Part shown: piece after piece, positions 22,606 through 31,529 of the stretch
Position numbering within the stretch: the first letter of the stretch is position 1
Layout of the letters: every line of letters begins with the position of its first letter
Source of the DNA: Brevundimonas vesicularis
GTDB lineage: Bacteria > Pseudomonadota > Alphaproteobacteria > Caulobacterales > Caulobacteraceae
Length of the DNA: 64,000 bases
Direction: 5' to 3'
Assembly: GCF_027886425.1 (NCBI RefSeq)
Contig: NZ_CP115671.1
Span: 558,001-622,000 of the forward strand
Notes under the pieces: generated by a model
The model's database searches: none
Seen by the model: only the letters and a program-made list of their open reading frames with translations
What the model was told of the DNA's origin: nothing
Made by a program: the position numbers and the translations under genes

Positions 22606-22634
22606 GTGGGCGGCGGGCGCGCTAGGACCTGCCC

Positions 22635-23768
22635 ATGACCGATCTCATCGACATCCACGGCGTCTGCGCTCCCGGTTTTGAGGCCGTGAGCGAGGCGTTC
22701 GCCGCCAACTTCACCGCCGCGCCCGAGGGGCTGAACGAGCAGGCGGCGCGGTTCAGCGTGCTGGTCGAGGGCGAAACGGTCGTCGATCTGTGGGCGGGCC
22801 ATGCGGATACGGCCAGGACGACGCCGTTCACCGACACCACCCTGACCTCTGTGTTTTCGACAGGCAAGGCGGTGATGGCCATCCTGATGGCGAGCGCGGT
22901 CGAGGCGGGTCAGATCGACTATGATCAAACGGTGGCCTCGCTGTGGCCCGAGTTCGGGGCGGCGGGCAAGGCGGAGGTCACCGTCGCCCAGTTGATGAGC
23001 CACCAGTCGGGTCTGCCGGGCTTTTCCGAGGCGGTCGATCCGACAATCTGGTTCGATGTGTCCGCGGTGCTGGCGCGTCTGGCGGCCCAGGCGCCGATGT
23101 GGGCGCCGGGTTCAGCCTCGGGCTATCACCCGATCACCGTCGGCTATCTGGCCAATGAAGTCTATCGCCGCGCGACCGGACGGACGATGGGCCAGGCGCT
23201 GCGCCAGGACTTCCCGGAGCTGGACCTGTGGATCGGCCTGCCGGAAAGCCAGCATGGACGGGTGGCGCAGATGCGCAAACCCACGGCGGCGCCGAGCCTG
23301 GGGGCCATCGATCCGATCAAACAGGCGGCCTTCCTGGATCGCGGCTCGGCGCCGGGCGGGCGCGGCTCGGCGGCCTGGCGCGAGATGGAGATTCCGTCGG
23401 CCAATCTGCACGGCACGGCGCTGGGCCTGGCGAAGATGCTGGGCGTAGTGGCAAATGGCGGCGTGCTGGACGCCCGGTCGGTGCTGTCGGCGGGAACGCT
23501 GGATCAGCTGACGGGAGAGCGCATCCATGGGCCGGACAAGGTGTTGCCCTACACGATCAGCTGGGCGGCGGGCCTGATGCGCAACGACGGGCTGAAGGTC
23601 TTCGGGCCCAACGAAGCCTTCGGCCATTATGGCTGGGGCGGGTCGATGGCCATGGCCGATCCCTCGCGGAAACTGTCGGCGGCCTATGTCATGACGCGCC
23701 AGTCGCCGCACCTGATCGGCGACCCTCGGCCCAAGCGGTTGCTGGACGCGCTCTACGCCGCCTTGTGA
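22635..23768 (+). CDS. Serine beta-lactamase-like hydrolase (EstB-type esterase family)
   Basis: 377 residues without a signal peptide. The SxxK nucleophile motif is STGK in SVFSTGKAVMA, a YxN-like tyrosine is in SGYHPIT, and the KTG-box equivalent is FGHYGWGGS. This is the PF00144 beta-lactamase-related family, which includes esterases and DD-peptidases. A cytoplasmic esterase is most likely. Starts 85 nt after atpC but behind its terminator. The last 16 nt overlap the end of the convergent MFS gene. Confidence 0.85.
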   Translation: MTDLIDIHGVCAPGFEAVSEAFAANFTAAPEGLNEQAARFSVLVEGETVVDLWAGHADTARTTPFTDTTLTSVFSTGKAVMAILMASAVEAGQIDYDQTVASLWPEFGAAGKAEVTVAQLMSHQSGLPGFSEAVDPTIWFDVSAVLARLAAQAPMWAPGSASGYHPITVGYLANEVYRRATGRTMGQALRQDFPELDLWIGLPESQHGRVAQMRKPTAAPSLGAIDPIKQAAFLDRGSAPGGRGSAAWREMEIPSANLHGTALGLAKMLGVVANGGVLDARSVLSAGTLDQLTGERIHGPDKVLPYTISWAAGLMRNDGLKVFGPNEAFGHYGWGGSMAMADPSRKLSAAYVMTRQSPHLIGDPRPKRLLDALYAAL

Positions 23769-25267
23769 ACCGGGCCGGGCGCGGTCAGCAGGCCGATCAG
23801 GCCGGCCAAGCCCGCGCAGCCGGCGCAGGTCAGGATCACGGCCCGAAACGCCGCGTGGAAGGCGTCGCGGGCGATGGGCGTGATCGCGCCGCCCGACATG
23901 ACCTGGGCCAGCTGGGCGCGGGCGTCAGGCAGATTGGCGACCCCGGCGAAGACCGCAGACAGCACCAGGCCTAGGAGGGCGACGGCCAGAAGGCTGGCCA
24001 CGCGCGCCACTGCATTGTTGACGCCCGAGGCCACGCCGGTGTGGCCCGCCTTGACGGCCCCCATCACCGTCGCCGTCAGCGGCCCGACCGCCAGGGTCAT
24101 GCCGATCGCCAGCACCGTCATGCCCGCCAGCGGTCCGTCGATATAGCCGGCGCCCGGCGCAGGCACGGCGAGGAGCGCCAGTCCGATCCCGGCCAGGGCC
24201 GGACCGACGCTGAGCGACAGACGCGCGCCGAACCGATCGGCGACCCGACCCGCGAGGCCGGAAAACAGGCCCATGACGGCGGCGAAGGGCAGCATGGCGG
24301 CGCCCGCCTCGGTCGCGCTCCAGCCGTGAACCCGGATCAGATCGAAGGGCAGGAAGAACATCGCCCCGCCCAGGGCGAAATAGAGCAGCAGGGTCAGCAG
24401 ATTGATCCCGCTGAACACCGAGGAGGAAAACAGGCCCAGCGGCATCATCGGGTGGCTCTGGCGCGCCTCGGCCCAGACGAAGGCGGCCAGCAGCGCCGCG
24501 CCCACGACAAGTCCGGCCAGGATGACGGGCGATGGGAACCCCAGATCGGGCGCGGCGGTCAGGGCCCAGGTCAGGGCGCCCAGTCCGGCGACCGCCAGAA
24601 CTGCGCCCAGACCGTCCAGACCGCGCGCGTCGGGATCGCGGCTCTCGGGCGTCGCGGCCAGGGTCACAACGGCGGTCAGGATCGCCAGCGGGACATTGAT
24701 CCAGAAGATGGCGCGCCAGTCGGCGGCGTCGGCCAGCCATCCCCCGATCAGCGGTCCGACCATGCCGGTCAGGGCGCCGAAGCCGGCCCAGGTTCCAAAG
24801 GCCTTGCCCCGCTCCTCGGGCGGGAAGGTCGCGCCGATCACCGCCAGGGCGCCGGGCGTCAGCAGGGCCGCGCCGATCCCCTGGATCGCCCGGCCGGCGA
24901 CCAGGGCCTGGACGGTGGGCGCCAGGGCGCAGCCGATGGAGGCCAGGGCGAAGATCGCGACCCCGATCAGAAAGACCCGCCGCCGTCCGAACCGATCGCC
25001 GGCCGCGCCACCGATCAAAACCAGGGCGCCCAGCGTCAGCAGATAGGCGTTCGACACCCACTGGACCGCCGCCGTGCCGGCCGCAAGATCCCGCTGTACG
25101 GCGGGCAAGGCGACGCCCAGGGCCGAGCCGTCGATGAAGGTCAGGCTGGAGCCCAGCACCGTCGCGGCCAGCACCCAGCGTTTGCGCGCCGCCGACAGGG
25201 GATGGGCCGGTTCGGCGGCGGCGTGGACCTGTCCGCCTTCGCAGGGGCCCGGTTGGGCGGTCGTCAT
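23753..25267 (-). CDS. MFS drug efflux transporter, DHA2 (14-TM) family
   Basis: 504 residues with about 14 membrane spans. Motif A-like GDRFGRRRVFLIG follows TM2, and the first spans carry SLTFIDGSALGVALPAVQRDL, typical of EmrB/QacA DHA2 proton antiporters. The motif C region is present around TM5. The substrate is unknown. The start lies 25 nt downstream of the rarD stop, so the pair may be one transcription unit. Confidence 0.88.
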   Translation of the reverse strand: MTTAQPGPCEGGQVHAAAEPAHPLSAARKRWVLAATVLGSSLTFIDGSALGVALPAVQRDLAAGTAAVQWVSNAYLLTLGALVLIGGAAGDRFGRRRVFLIGVAIFALASIGCALAPTVQALVAGRAIQGIGAALLTPGALAVIGATFPPEERGKAFGTWAGFGALTGMVGPLIGGWLADAADWRAIFWINVPLAILTAVVTLAATPESRDPDARGLDGLGAVLAVAGLGALTWALTAAPDLGFPSPVILAGLVVGAALLAAFVWAEARQSHPMMPLGLFSSSVFSGINLLTLLLYFALGGAMFFLPFDLIRVHGWSATEAGAAMLPFAAVMGLFSGLAGRVADRFGARLSLSVGPALAGIGLALLAVPAPGAGYIDGPLAGMTVLAIGMTLAVGPLTATVMGAVKAGHTGVASGVNNAVARVASLLAVALLGLVLSAVFAGVANLPDARAQLAQVMSGGAITPIARDAFHAAFRAVILTCAGCAGLAGLIGLLTAPGPVHKAA

Positions 25268-25292
25268 GGCCTCGCCTCCGTGTGGGCGAAGG

Positions 25293-26219
25293 CTACGCCG
25301 GTTCCGCCGTGGTCTTCAACGCCTCGCGTGCGGCGCGGCTGCGATTGAAGGCGGCCAGGGCGAAGACGCCGGCGCCGGCCCAGATGAAGACGAAGGACAC
25401 GATCCGCAGCAGGGTCAGAGGCTCGCCGGTCGCGACGCCGCAGGCGAACTGCAGCGTCGGGGCTAGGAACTGGATGAAGCCCACGGTGGACAGGGGCAGA
25501 CGCCGAGCCGACCAGGCGAACAGCGCCAGCGGGATCACGGTCGCCGGGCCATTCACCAGCGCCCAGATCAGGCCGGAGGGCGACCCAAATCCGACCGCCT
25601 GACCGTGGGTGGTCAACCAGGCCAGGAAGACCGCGCCAATGGGCAGCAGCACCAGACATTCCACGAACAGACCAGTCTGGGCCGAGGCGGGCACGCGTTT
25701 TCGGATCACCGCATAGGCGCAGAAGGTGACGGCCAGGGTCAGGCCGATGATCGGCACATGCCCGAGGGCGATCGTCTGGATCACGACCCCGATGGCGGCC
25801 AGACCGATGGCGAGCGCGCTCCAGCGGTCGATCTTCTCGCGGAACAGCACGGCGCCGGCCGCCATGTTGAGCAGGGGATTGATATAGTAGCCGAGGCTGG
25901 CCTCCAGCGTCGCGTGATGCGTGGTGGCGAAGACGTAAAGGCTCCAGTTGGTGCCGATCAGCAGCGCGGACAGGGCCAGCCAGGCCAGGGTGCGCGGCGT
26001 GGCCAGCACCCGGCGCGCCTCGCCCCATTGCCCGGCCAGCAGCAGGACCAAGCCCGCCACGAAGACCGACCAGACCGCCCGATGCGCCAGGATTTCGGGC
26101 GCGCCGAAGCCGTGCGCCGCCATCGCCATGAAGAGCAGCGGCAGCAGCCCCCACAGGGTGTAGCAGGCGATGGCCGTGCCGACGGCGCGGCCGTCGGCAG
26201 GGGGTGCGTGGGCGTTCAT
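25293..26219 (-). CDS. rarD: EamA family transporter, RarD type
   Basis: 308 residues, ten membrane spans. The signature GTAIACYTLWGLLPL at the N-terminus, then EILAHRAVWSV, NWSLYVFAT and SLGYYINPLLN, are the conserved RarD positions. RarD is an inner-membrane drug/metabolite superfamily protein (chloramphenicol-sensitive protein); its natural substrate is not established. It precedes the DHA2 transporter on the same strand and lies 15 nt after asd. Confidence 0.9.
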   Translation of the reverse strand: MNAHAPPADGRAVGTAIACYTLWGLLPLLFMAMAAHGFGAPEILAHRAVWSVFVAGLVLLLAGQWGEARRVLATPRTLAWLALSALLIGTNWSLYVFATTHHATLEASLGYYINPLLNMAAGAVLFREKIDRWSALAIGLAAIGVVIQTIALGHVPIIGLTLAVTFCAYAVIRKRVPASAQTGLFVECLVLLPIGAVFLAWLTTHGQAVGFGSPSGLIWALVNGPATVIPLALFAWSARRLPLSTVGFIQFLAPTLQFACGVATGEPLTLLRIVSFVFIWAGAGVFALAAFNRSRAAREALKTTAEPA

Positions 26220-26234
26220 GACGGTTGAGACCGC

Positions 26235-27281
26235 CTAGACCGTGATCGAACGATATCCCGACGACGACTTGATCACGCCGGTCTCGTCCAGAAGCTGCGC
26301 GATCTGGACGGCGTTCAGGGCGGCGCCCTTGCGCAGGTTGTCGGACACGACCCAAAGGTTCAGGCCGTTCTCGACGGTCGTGTCCTTGCGGATGCGGCTG
26401 ACATAGACGGCGTGTTCGCTGGCCGCGTCGACGGGGGTGATATAGCCGTCGTGCTCCTGCTTATCGATGACCAGCACGCCCGGCGCCTCGCGCAGGATGG
26501 CGCGGGCCTCGTCGGGTTCGATGGGGCGGTCGAACTCCACATTCACGGCCTCGGAGTGACCCACGAAGACGGGCACGCGCACGCAGGTGACGGTGACCTT
26601 GATGTCGGGGTCCAGCATCTTGTGCGTCTCGTCCGACATCTTCTTCTCCTCGTCGGTGGAGCCGTCCTCGAGGAAGGAGCCGATGTAGGGGATGACGTTG
26701 AAGGCGATCTGTTTGGGGAACTTCTTGGGCGTGGCGTCGCCCAGGCCGTAGATGGCCTTGGTCTGGTTCCACAGCTCGTCCATGCCTTCCTTACCGGCGC
26801 CAGACACCGACTGATAGGTCGAGACCACGACTCGCTTGATCTTGGCCGCATCGTGCAGCGGCTTCAGCGCCGTCACCAGCTGGATGGTCGAGCAATTGGG
26901 GTTGGCGATGATGTTCTTCTTGGTCGCGTCCTTAATGGCGTCCGGGTTCACCTCGGGCACGATCAGCGGCACGTCGGGGTCCTTGCGGAAGGCCGAGGAG
27001 TTGTCGATCACGATGGGACCGGCCTTGCCGATCTTCTCGGACCATTCCTTGGACACCGCGCCGCCGGCGGACATCAGGACGATATCGACCTTTGAGAAGT
27101 CGAACTGTTCGATGTCCTGGCATTTGACGGTCTTGTCGCCGAAGGAGACCTCGACGCCCTTGGACTTGCGCGAGGCGATGGCGTGGATTTCATCGACGGG
27201 GAATTCCAGCTCCTCGAGGATGTTCAGCATTTCGCGGCCCACATTGCCCGTGGCTCCGACGATGGCGACGCGATAACCCAT
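26235..27281 (-). CDS. asd: Aspartate-semialdehyde dehydrogenase
   Basis: 348 residues from the ATG at 27281, chosen because GYRVAIVGATGNVGREML is the true N-terminal Rossmann strand; a longer reading to 27443 overlaps the divergent promoter. The catalytic Cys is in NPNCSTIQLV and the substrate His/Arg region in HSEAVNVEFDRP. The enzyme reduces aspartyl phosphate to the semialdehyde for lysine/diaminopimelate, methionine and threonine synthesis. Divergent from zapE. Confidence 0.95.
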   Translation of the reverse strand: MGYRVAIVGATGNVGREMLNILEELEFPVDEIHAIASRKSKGVEVSFGDKTVKCQDIEQFDFSKVDIVLMSAGGAVSKEWSEKIGKAGPIVIDNSSAFRKDPDVPLIVPEVNPDAIKDATKKNIIANPNCSTIQLVTALKPLHDAAKIKRVVVSTYQSVSGAGKEGMDELWNQTKAIYGLGDATPKKFPKQIAFNVIPYIGSFLEDGSTDEEKKMSDETHKMLDPDIKVTVTCVRVPVFVGHSEAVNVEFDRPIEPDEARAILREAPGVLVIDKQEHDGYITPVDAASEHAVYVSRIRKDTTVENGLNLWVVSDNLRKGAALNAVQIAQLLDETGVIKSSSGYRSITV

Positions 27282-27423
27282 TTTTTCTCGTCCTTCGGAC
27301 GCGCTACCGCTCGGCCCACGGGGCCTCGCTGCTTGAGCGCATTGTAGTGATGGCCCTGCAAATAGGCGTTCAGAGCTGTGAAGCAATCGCTTTTCACTGT
27401 ACCGGGCTTTAAGCAGTCCTCCC

Positions 27424-28515
27424 ATGACCTCCCGTATTCGCAACGCCTACGACATCCGCGTGGAAGAGGGCGTGCTGACGCCCGATCCGGCGCAGGAGAG
27501 CGTGATCACGGCGCTGGAGCGGCTGGAGGTCGATCTGGCCAAACGCGGCCTGTTCGGCAAGGCGCCGGAGGTCCGGGGCATTTATCTCTACGGCCCGCCC
27601 GGACGCGGCAAGTCGATGCTGATGGACCTGTTCTATTCGGCGACGCCGGAGCCGCGAAAGACGCGCGCCCACTTTCACGCCTTCATGGCCCGTATCCACG
27701 ACCTGGTGAAACAGTGGCGCGAGGGGGATGCGAAGACCCGCAAGGCCGTGTTCGGAACCCATAGGGGCGACGACCCCATCCCGCCGATCGCAAAGCTGAT
27801 CGCGTCGGAAGCCCGGCTGCTGTGTTTCGACGAACTGCAGGTCACCGACATCGCCGACGCCATGATCCTGGGCCGGTTGTTCGAAGCCCTGTTCGAGGAT
27901 CGGGTGGTGCTGGCCATCACCTCGAACCGCGCGCCGGAGGACCTCTACAAGAACGGCATCAACCGCCAGCTCTTCCTGCCCTTCATCGACATCATCCGCG
28001 AGCGTTGCGTGGTGGTCGAGACGGCCGGGACGCGGGATTGGCGGCTGGACCGGATGACCTCGGCCCAGGTCTGGCACACGCCGGACGACCGCGCGGCGTT
28101 CGAGGCGTTATGGCGCGAGCTGAAGGGGGGCGAGCCGGAAGAACCGGCGCACCTGAGCGTGTTGGGCCGCGATGTGGTGGTGCAGCGCACCGTGGGATCG
28201 ATGGCGAGGGCGACGTTTGCCGAGCTGTGCGCCAGGCCGCTGGGGCCGCAGGATTATCTGGCCATCGCCCAGCGGTTCCACACCCTGTTCCTGGAAGACG
28301 TGCCGATCCTGAGTTCGGCCAACCACCACGAGGCGCGGCGTCTGGTGACCCTGGTGGACGCCCTCTATGAGGCCAAGACCAAGCTGATCGTGCTGGCGGC
28401 GGCCAAGCCCGAGGCGCTCTATACCGAAGGGGTGGGGGCGTTCGAGTTTGAGCGCACCGTGTCGCGCTTCAACGAAATGCAGAGCAAGGACTGGCTGGCG
28501 CACGTCCGCGACTGA
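27424..28515 (+). CDS. zapE: Cell division protein ZapE / AFG1-like ATPase
   Basis: 363 residues. Walker A is GPPGRGKSMLMD, Walker B is LLCFDELQVTDIADAM, followed by the sensor region VLAITSNRAPEDLYKNGINR. This is the AFG1/ZapE family: AAA-like ATPases that act on the Z-ring in bacteria. In alphaproteobacteria the gene commonly lies next to mdh, as nearly here. Starts 142 nt from the divergent asd. Confidence 0.92.
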   Translation: MTSRIRNAYDIRVEEGVLTPDPAQESVITALERLEVDLAKRGLFGKAPEVRGIYLYGPPGRGKSMLMDLFYSATPEPRKTRAHFHAFMARIHDLVKQWREGDAKTRKAVFGTHRGDDPIPPIAKLIASEARLLCFDELQVTDIADAMILGRLFEALFEDRVVLAITSNRAPEDLYKNGINRQLFLPFIDIIRERCVVVETAGTRDWRLDRMTSAQVWHTPDDRAAFEALWRELKGGEPEEPAHLSVLGRDVVVQRTVGSMARATFAELCARPLGPQDYLAIAQRFHTLFLEDVPILSSANHHEARRLVTLVDALYEAKTKLIVLAAAKPEALYTEGVGAFEFERTVSRFNEMQSKDWLAHVRD

Positions 28516-28550
28516 CGGTTAGGGTAAGGGCTGACCCTCGGAGTGTTTCC

Positions 28551-29051
28551 ATGCGCCGTCTCGCCCTCGCCGCCGCCCTTTCTTTGACCTTATCGCCGCT
28601 GACGGCGGGAGGAGCGTTCGCCCAAACGGCGCCGGCTGCGGCCAGTCGCGGGCTGACGCCGGCCGAGGTCGCGACGTGGATCATCGGGCTGGGCGGGCGG
28701 GTCGGGCCTGTGCAGACCGAGAACGGCCTGACCTTCTTCACCGTGACCAATGCGGGCCTGACCTGGGCGGTCTTCTTCTATGGCTGCGAGGCGTCTGGCT
28801 GCGGCGAGGTTCAGTTCAGCGCCGTGGTGCCGGGCTCCGGCGCGACGCTGGACAAGGTGAACGCCTGGAACCGCGACAACCGCTATCTGAAGGCCTTCCA
28901 CACCGCGGCTGAAACACCGACGGCGACGGTGCAATACGATGTCGTCGTGCTGTCGGGCGAAGGCGTGGCGCAACTGGCGGACCCGCTGACGGTCTGGCTG
29001 CAACTGCTGCCGAAGTTTGCGGCAGGCATGGGCTACGTCCCGCCGCAATGA
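28551..29051 (+). CDS. Secreted YbjN domain protein
   Basis: 166 residues with a signal peptide (about 1-24, ending AFAQ). The mature part has the YbjN-like layout: LTPAEVATWIIGLG, then a beta-rich segment with C-x4-C (FFYGCEASGCGEVQFSA) and a C-terminal helix. YbjN domains are linked to stress and secretion-chaperone-like folds; this secreted, paired-cysteine version has no assigned function. It lies 35 nt after zapE. Confidence 0.75.
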   Translation: MRRLALAAALSLTLSPLTAGGAFAQTAPAAASRGLTPAEVATWIIGLGGRVGPVQTENGLTFFTVTNAGLTWAVFFYGCEASGCGEVQFSAVVPGSGATLDKVNAWNRDNRYLKAFHTAAETPTATVQYDVVVLSGEGVAQLADPLTVWLQLLPKFAAGMGYVPPQ

Positions 29052-29075
29052 TGCCCCTCTCCCAACGGGAGGAGG

Positions 29076-29111
29076 GAAAAGAAAAATGGCCTGCGGATCG
29101 CTCCGCAGGCC
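29076..29111 (-). terminator. Rho-independent terminator of mdh
   Basis: Stem GGCCTGCGGA (29088-29097) with TCCGCAGGCC (29102-29111) and a 4-nt loop. On the minus strand it is followed by a T-rich tract (complement of AAAAGAAAAA at 29077-29086), so it ends the mdh transcript. Confidence 0.85.
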
Positions 29112-29136
29112 CCTCGTCATTCGATCGTCGCGCGGC

Positions 29137-30099
29137 TTACGCCAGCGAGGAATCGATGTCCTTGCAGGCTTGCAGCAGGCCCTGGACCGAGGCGACCGAC
29201 TTTTCGAACATCGCCTTTTCTTCGTCGTTGGTGGTGAACTCGACGATCTTCTCGACGCCGCCGGCGCCGATCAGCGCGGGGACGCCGACGTAGAGGTCCG
29301 ACAGACCGTATTCGCCCGACAGCCAGACGGCGCAGGGCAGGACGCGCTTCTGGTCCAGCAGGTAGGACTTGGCCATGGCGATGGCGGATTCCGCCGGGGC
29401 GTAGAAGGCCGAGCCGGTCTTCAGCAGGGCCACGATCTCTCCGCCGCCCTTGCGGGTGCGCTCGACGATGGCGTCCAGTTCGTCCTGCGACAGGAAGCCG
29501 GCGGCGACGGCGTCCGGCAGGGGCAGGCCTCCGACGGTCGAGTGGCGCACCATCGGCACCATGTCGTCGCCGTGACCACCCAGGGTCCAGGCGTGGATGT
29601 CCTGCACCGACACGCCGGTCTTTTCAGCCAGGAAATAGGCGAAGCGGGCCGAGTCCAGCACGCCGGCCATGCCGACCACCTTCTCCTTCGGCAGGCCGGA
29701 GAAGTTCTGCAAGGCCCAGACCATGGCGTCGAGCGGGTTGGTGATGCAGATGACAAAGGCGTTGGGCGCGTGGGCCTTGATGCCCTCGCCGACGGCCTTC
29801 ATGACCTTCAGGTTGATGCCGATCAGGTCGTCGCGGCTCATGCCCGGCTTGCGCGGCACGCCGGCGGTGACGATGCAGACGTCTGCGCCCGCGATGTCGG
29901 CATAGTCGTTGGCGCCCTTCAGGGCCACGTCCTGGCCGAAGACGGCCGAGGCCTCGGCGATGTCCAGCGCCTTGCCCTGCGGGGTGCCTTCGGCGATGTC
30001 GAACAGGATCACGTCGCCCAGGGCTTCGCGCGCGGCCACGTGGGCCAGGGTTCCGCCGATCATGCCGGCGCCGATAAGGGCGATCTTCGCGCGAGCCAT
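29137..30099 (-). CDS. mdh: Malate dehydrogenase (LDH-like type)
   Basis: 320 residues. The NAD site is IGAGMIGGTLAHVA, the mobile loop has the substrate arginines in GVPRKPGMSRDDL, and the catalytic His is in WTLGGHGDDMVP. It interconverts malate and oxaloacetate in the TCA cycle. The gene is divergent from the SIMPL-domain gene with about 138 nt between, and ends in its own terminator. Confidence 0.96.
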   Translation of the reverse strand: MARAKIALIGAGMIGGTLAHVAAREALGDVILFDIAEGTPQGKALDIAEASAVFGQDVALKGANDYADIAGADVCIVTAGVPRKPGMSRDDLIGINLKVMKAVGEGIKAHAPNAFVICITNPLDAMVWALQNFSGLPKEKVVGMAGVLDSARFAYFLAEKTGVSVQDIHAWTLGGHGDDMVPMVRHSTVGGLPLPDAVAAGFLSQDELDAIVERTRKGGGEIVALLKTGSAFYAPAESAIAMAKSYLLDQKRVLPCAVWLSGEYGLSDLYVGVPALIGAGGVEKIVEFTTNDEEKAMFEKSVASVQGLLQACKDIDSSLA

Positions 30100-30237
30100 G
30101 GATGTCTCCGTTTATTGCGTGTGCGAAAGGGGATTAATCGTGCGGGCGGTCTAGACCCCTCGCGCGGCTGTCGCAAGAACCTCGCTTTACGGCCTTGGTC
30201 AGGCTTGCGAAGGTCCGGCGACAACCGGAGGACTTCG

Positions 30238-31131
30238 ATGCGCCGTTCATTCGCTTTCGCCCTGCTGCTGGCCTCGGTCGCCACGCCTGTGCTGGCCCAG
30301 ACGCCGCCTGCGACCATCGGCGAACGCTATATCCCGGCGCCCTGGTGGATGCGCGATCCGGTCATCGCCTCCGTCGGCCAGGTGCGGGTGGAGATTCAAG
30401 CCAACCGCGCCTTCGTTTCGGCCAGCTTCCAGTCGGTGGACCGCAGCGTCGCCGAGGCCTCGCGCGCCGCCGCCGATCAGGTTCGGGCGCTGAGCCAGGC
30501 GTTGTCGGCCTATGGGCCGGACAAGGTGCGGGTCGAGACCAGCGTCACCACCCGGCCGCTCTATGACCAGTACCGCGACGAAAACGGGGTGATGCGCGAC
30601 AACACCCGAGCCGACCGCGTGGCCCGCTATCAGGCCGACGCCTCGGTCAATGTGACGGTGCGCGATGTGCGCCTGATCGAGCGGGTCTATGCGACCATCG
30701 TTGCTTCGCGTCCGACCTCGATCGGACAGGTCAATTTCAACCTGGACCCCGACAACAGCTGGAAGGCCAATCTGCAGGCCGAGGCGATGAAGGATGCGCG
30801 TCGCCGGGCCGAGGCGGCGGCGACCAACGCCGGCGCGACCCTCGGGCGGGTCAAGATCATCGATCCGTCGGGGCGGGTTTGCCAGACGGACGTGCTGGCG
30901 GGCTGGCCTTCATACGCCGCAGGGGGCGGGCAGGAGACGACGGTAGACGACATCGTGGTGACGGGGTCGCGATCGGAAGCGCGCATGGAATATGCCGCGC
31001 CGCCAGCCCCGCCCCCTCCGCCCGGAGGCGGGGCGCCCAGCGAGGCACAGATCGAGGCGGCTCGGCTGGCGCTGCAACCGCCCTTGCACGTGATGACTGA
31101 CAGCGCCTGCGTCATCTACGGACTGAATTGA
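30238..31131 (+). CDS. Secreted SIMPL (DUF541) domain protein
   Basis: 297 residues from the ATG at 30238 with a GGAGGA Shine-Dalgarno 8 nt upstream; the frame extends far upstream through mdh but no plausible start exists there. Signal peptide about 1-20 (VLAQ). The SIMPL domain follows (EIQANRAFVSASFQSVDRS through ARRRAEAAATNAGATLGRVK). A linker holds DDIVVTGSR and then a proline run. SIMPL proteins are periplasmic and of uncertain role. Its stop overlaps the start of the HIT gene by one base. Confidence 0.85.
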   Translation: MRRSFAFALLLASVATPVLAQTPPATIGERYIPAPWWMRDPVIASVGQVRVEIQANRAFVSASFQSVDRSVAEASRAAADQVRALSQALSAYGPDKVRVETSVTTRPLYDQYRDENGVMRDNTRADRVARYQADASVNVTVRDVRLIERVYATIVASRPTSIGQVNFNLDPDNSWKANLQAEAMKDARRRAEAAATNAGATLGRVKIIDPSGRVCQTDVLAGWPSYAAGGGQETTVDDIVVTGSRSEARMEYAAPPAPPPPPGGGAPSEAQIEAARLALQPPLHVMTDSACVIYGLN

Positions 31132-31529
31132 TGGGGTTCGAGGTCGCTCCGGCCTTCGAGGCGGGATCGGTCGCCGCCGCCGAATGGCCGCTGTGCCATG
31201 TGCGGCTGCAGGACGACGCTCGCTTTCCCTGGCTGATCCTGATCCCCCGCGTCGAGGGGGCGGTGGAGCTGGAAGACCTCAGTGTCGAACAGCGGACAAT
31301 GTTGATGGAGGAGACGGTGCGCGCCGGGGCGTTGGTTCGTCGGCTAGGCGCGGTTGAAAAACTGAACGTCGGCGCCATCGGCAATGTGACGGCGCAATTG
31401 CATGTCCATGTGGTCGGCCGCCGCCGCGACGACGGTCTCTGGCCCGATCCGGTCTGGGGTCGCGGTCCTGTTGTTCCGTATGCGGACGATGAGCGTACGT
31501 GGCGGCTGGCGATCGTCGCCGGCGGCTAG
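31131..31529 (+). CDS. HIT-family nucleotide-binding/hydrolase protein
   Basis: 132 residues, start ATG at 31131 in a TGATG overlap with the previous stop. The HIT motif is QLHVHVVGRR: the two histidines equivalent to the second and third of H-x-H-x-H are present, the first is Gln. The substrate is expected to be a nucleoside phosphate or dinucleotide polyphosphate. Coupled to the SIMPL gene. The final 4 nt overlap the end of the convergent aldo/keto reductase gene. Confidence 0.85.
   Translation: MGFEVAPAFEAGSVAAAEWPLCHVRLQDDARFPWLILIPRVEGAVELEDLSVEQRTMLMEETVRAGALVRRLGAVEKLNVGAIGNVTAQLHVHVVGRRRDDGLWPDPVWGRGPVVPYADDERTWRLAIVAGG

Noticed and set aside
29017..30237. Long upstream extension of the SIMPL gene frame
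   Set aside because: It is antisense to mdh; the signal peptide and ribosome site place the start at 30238.
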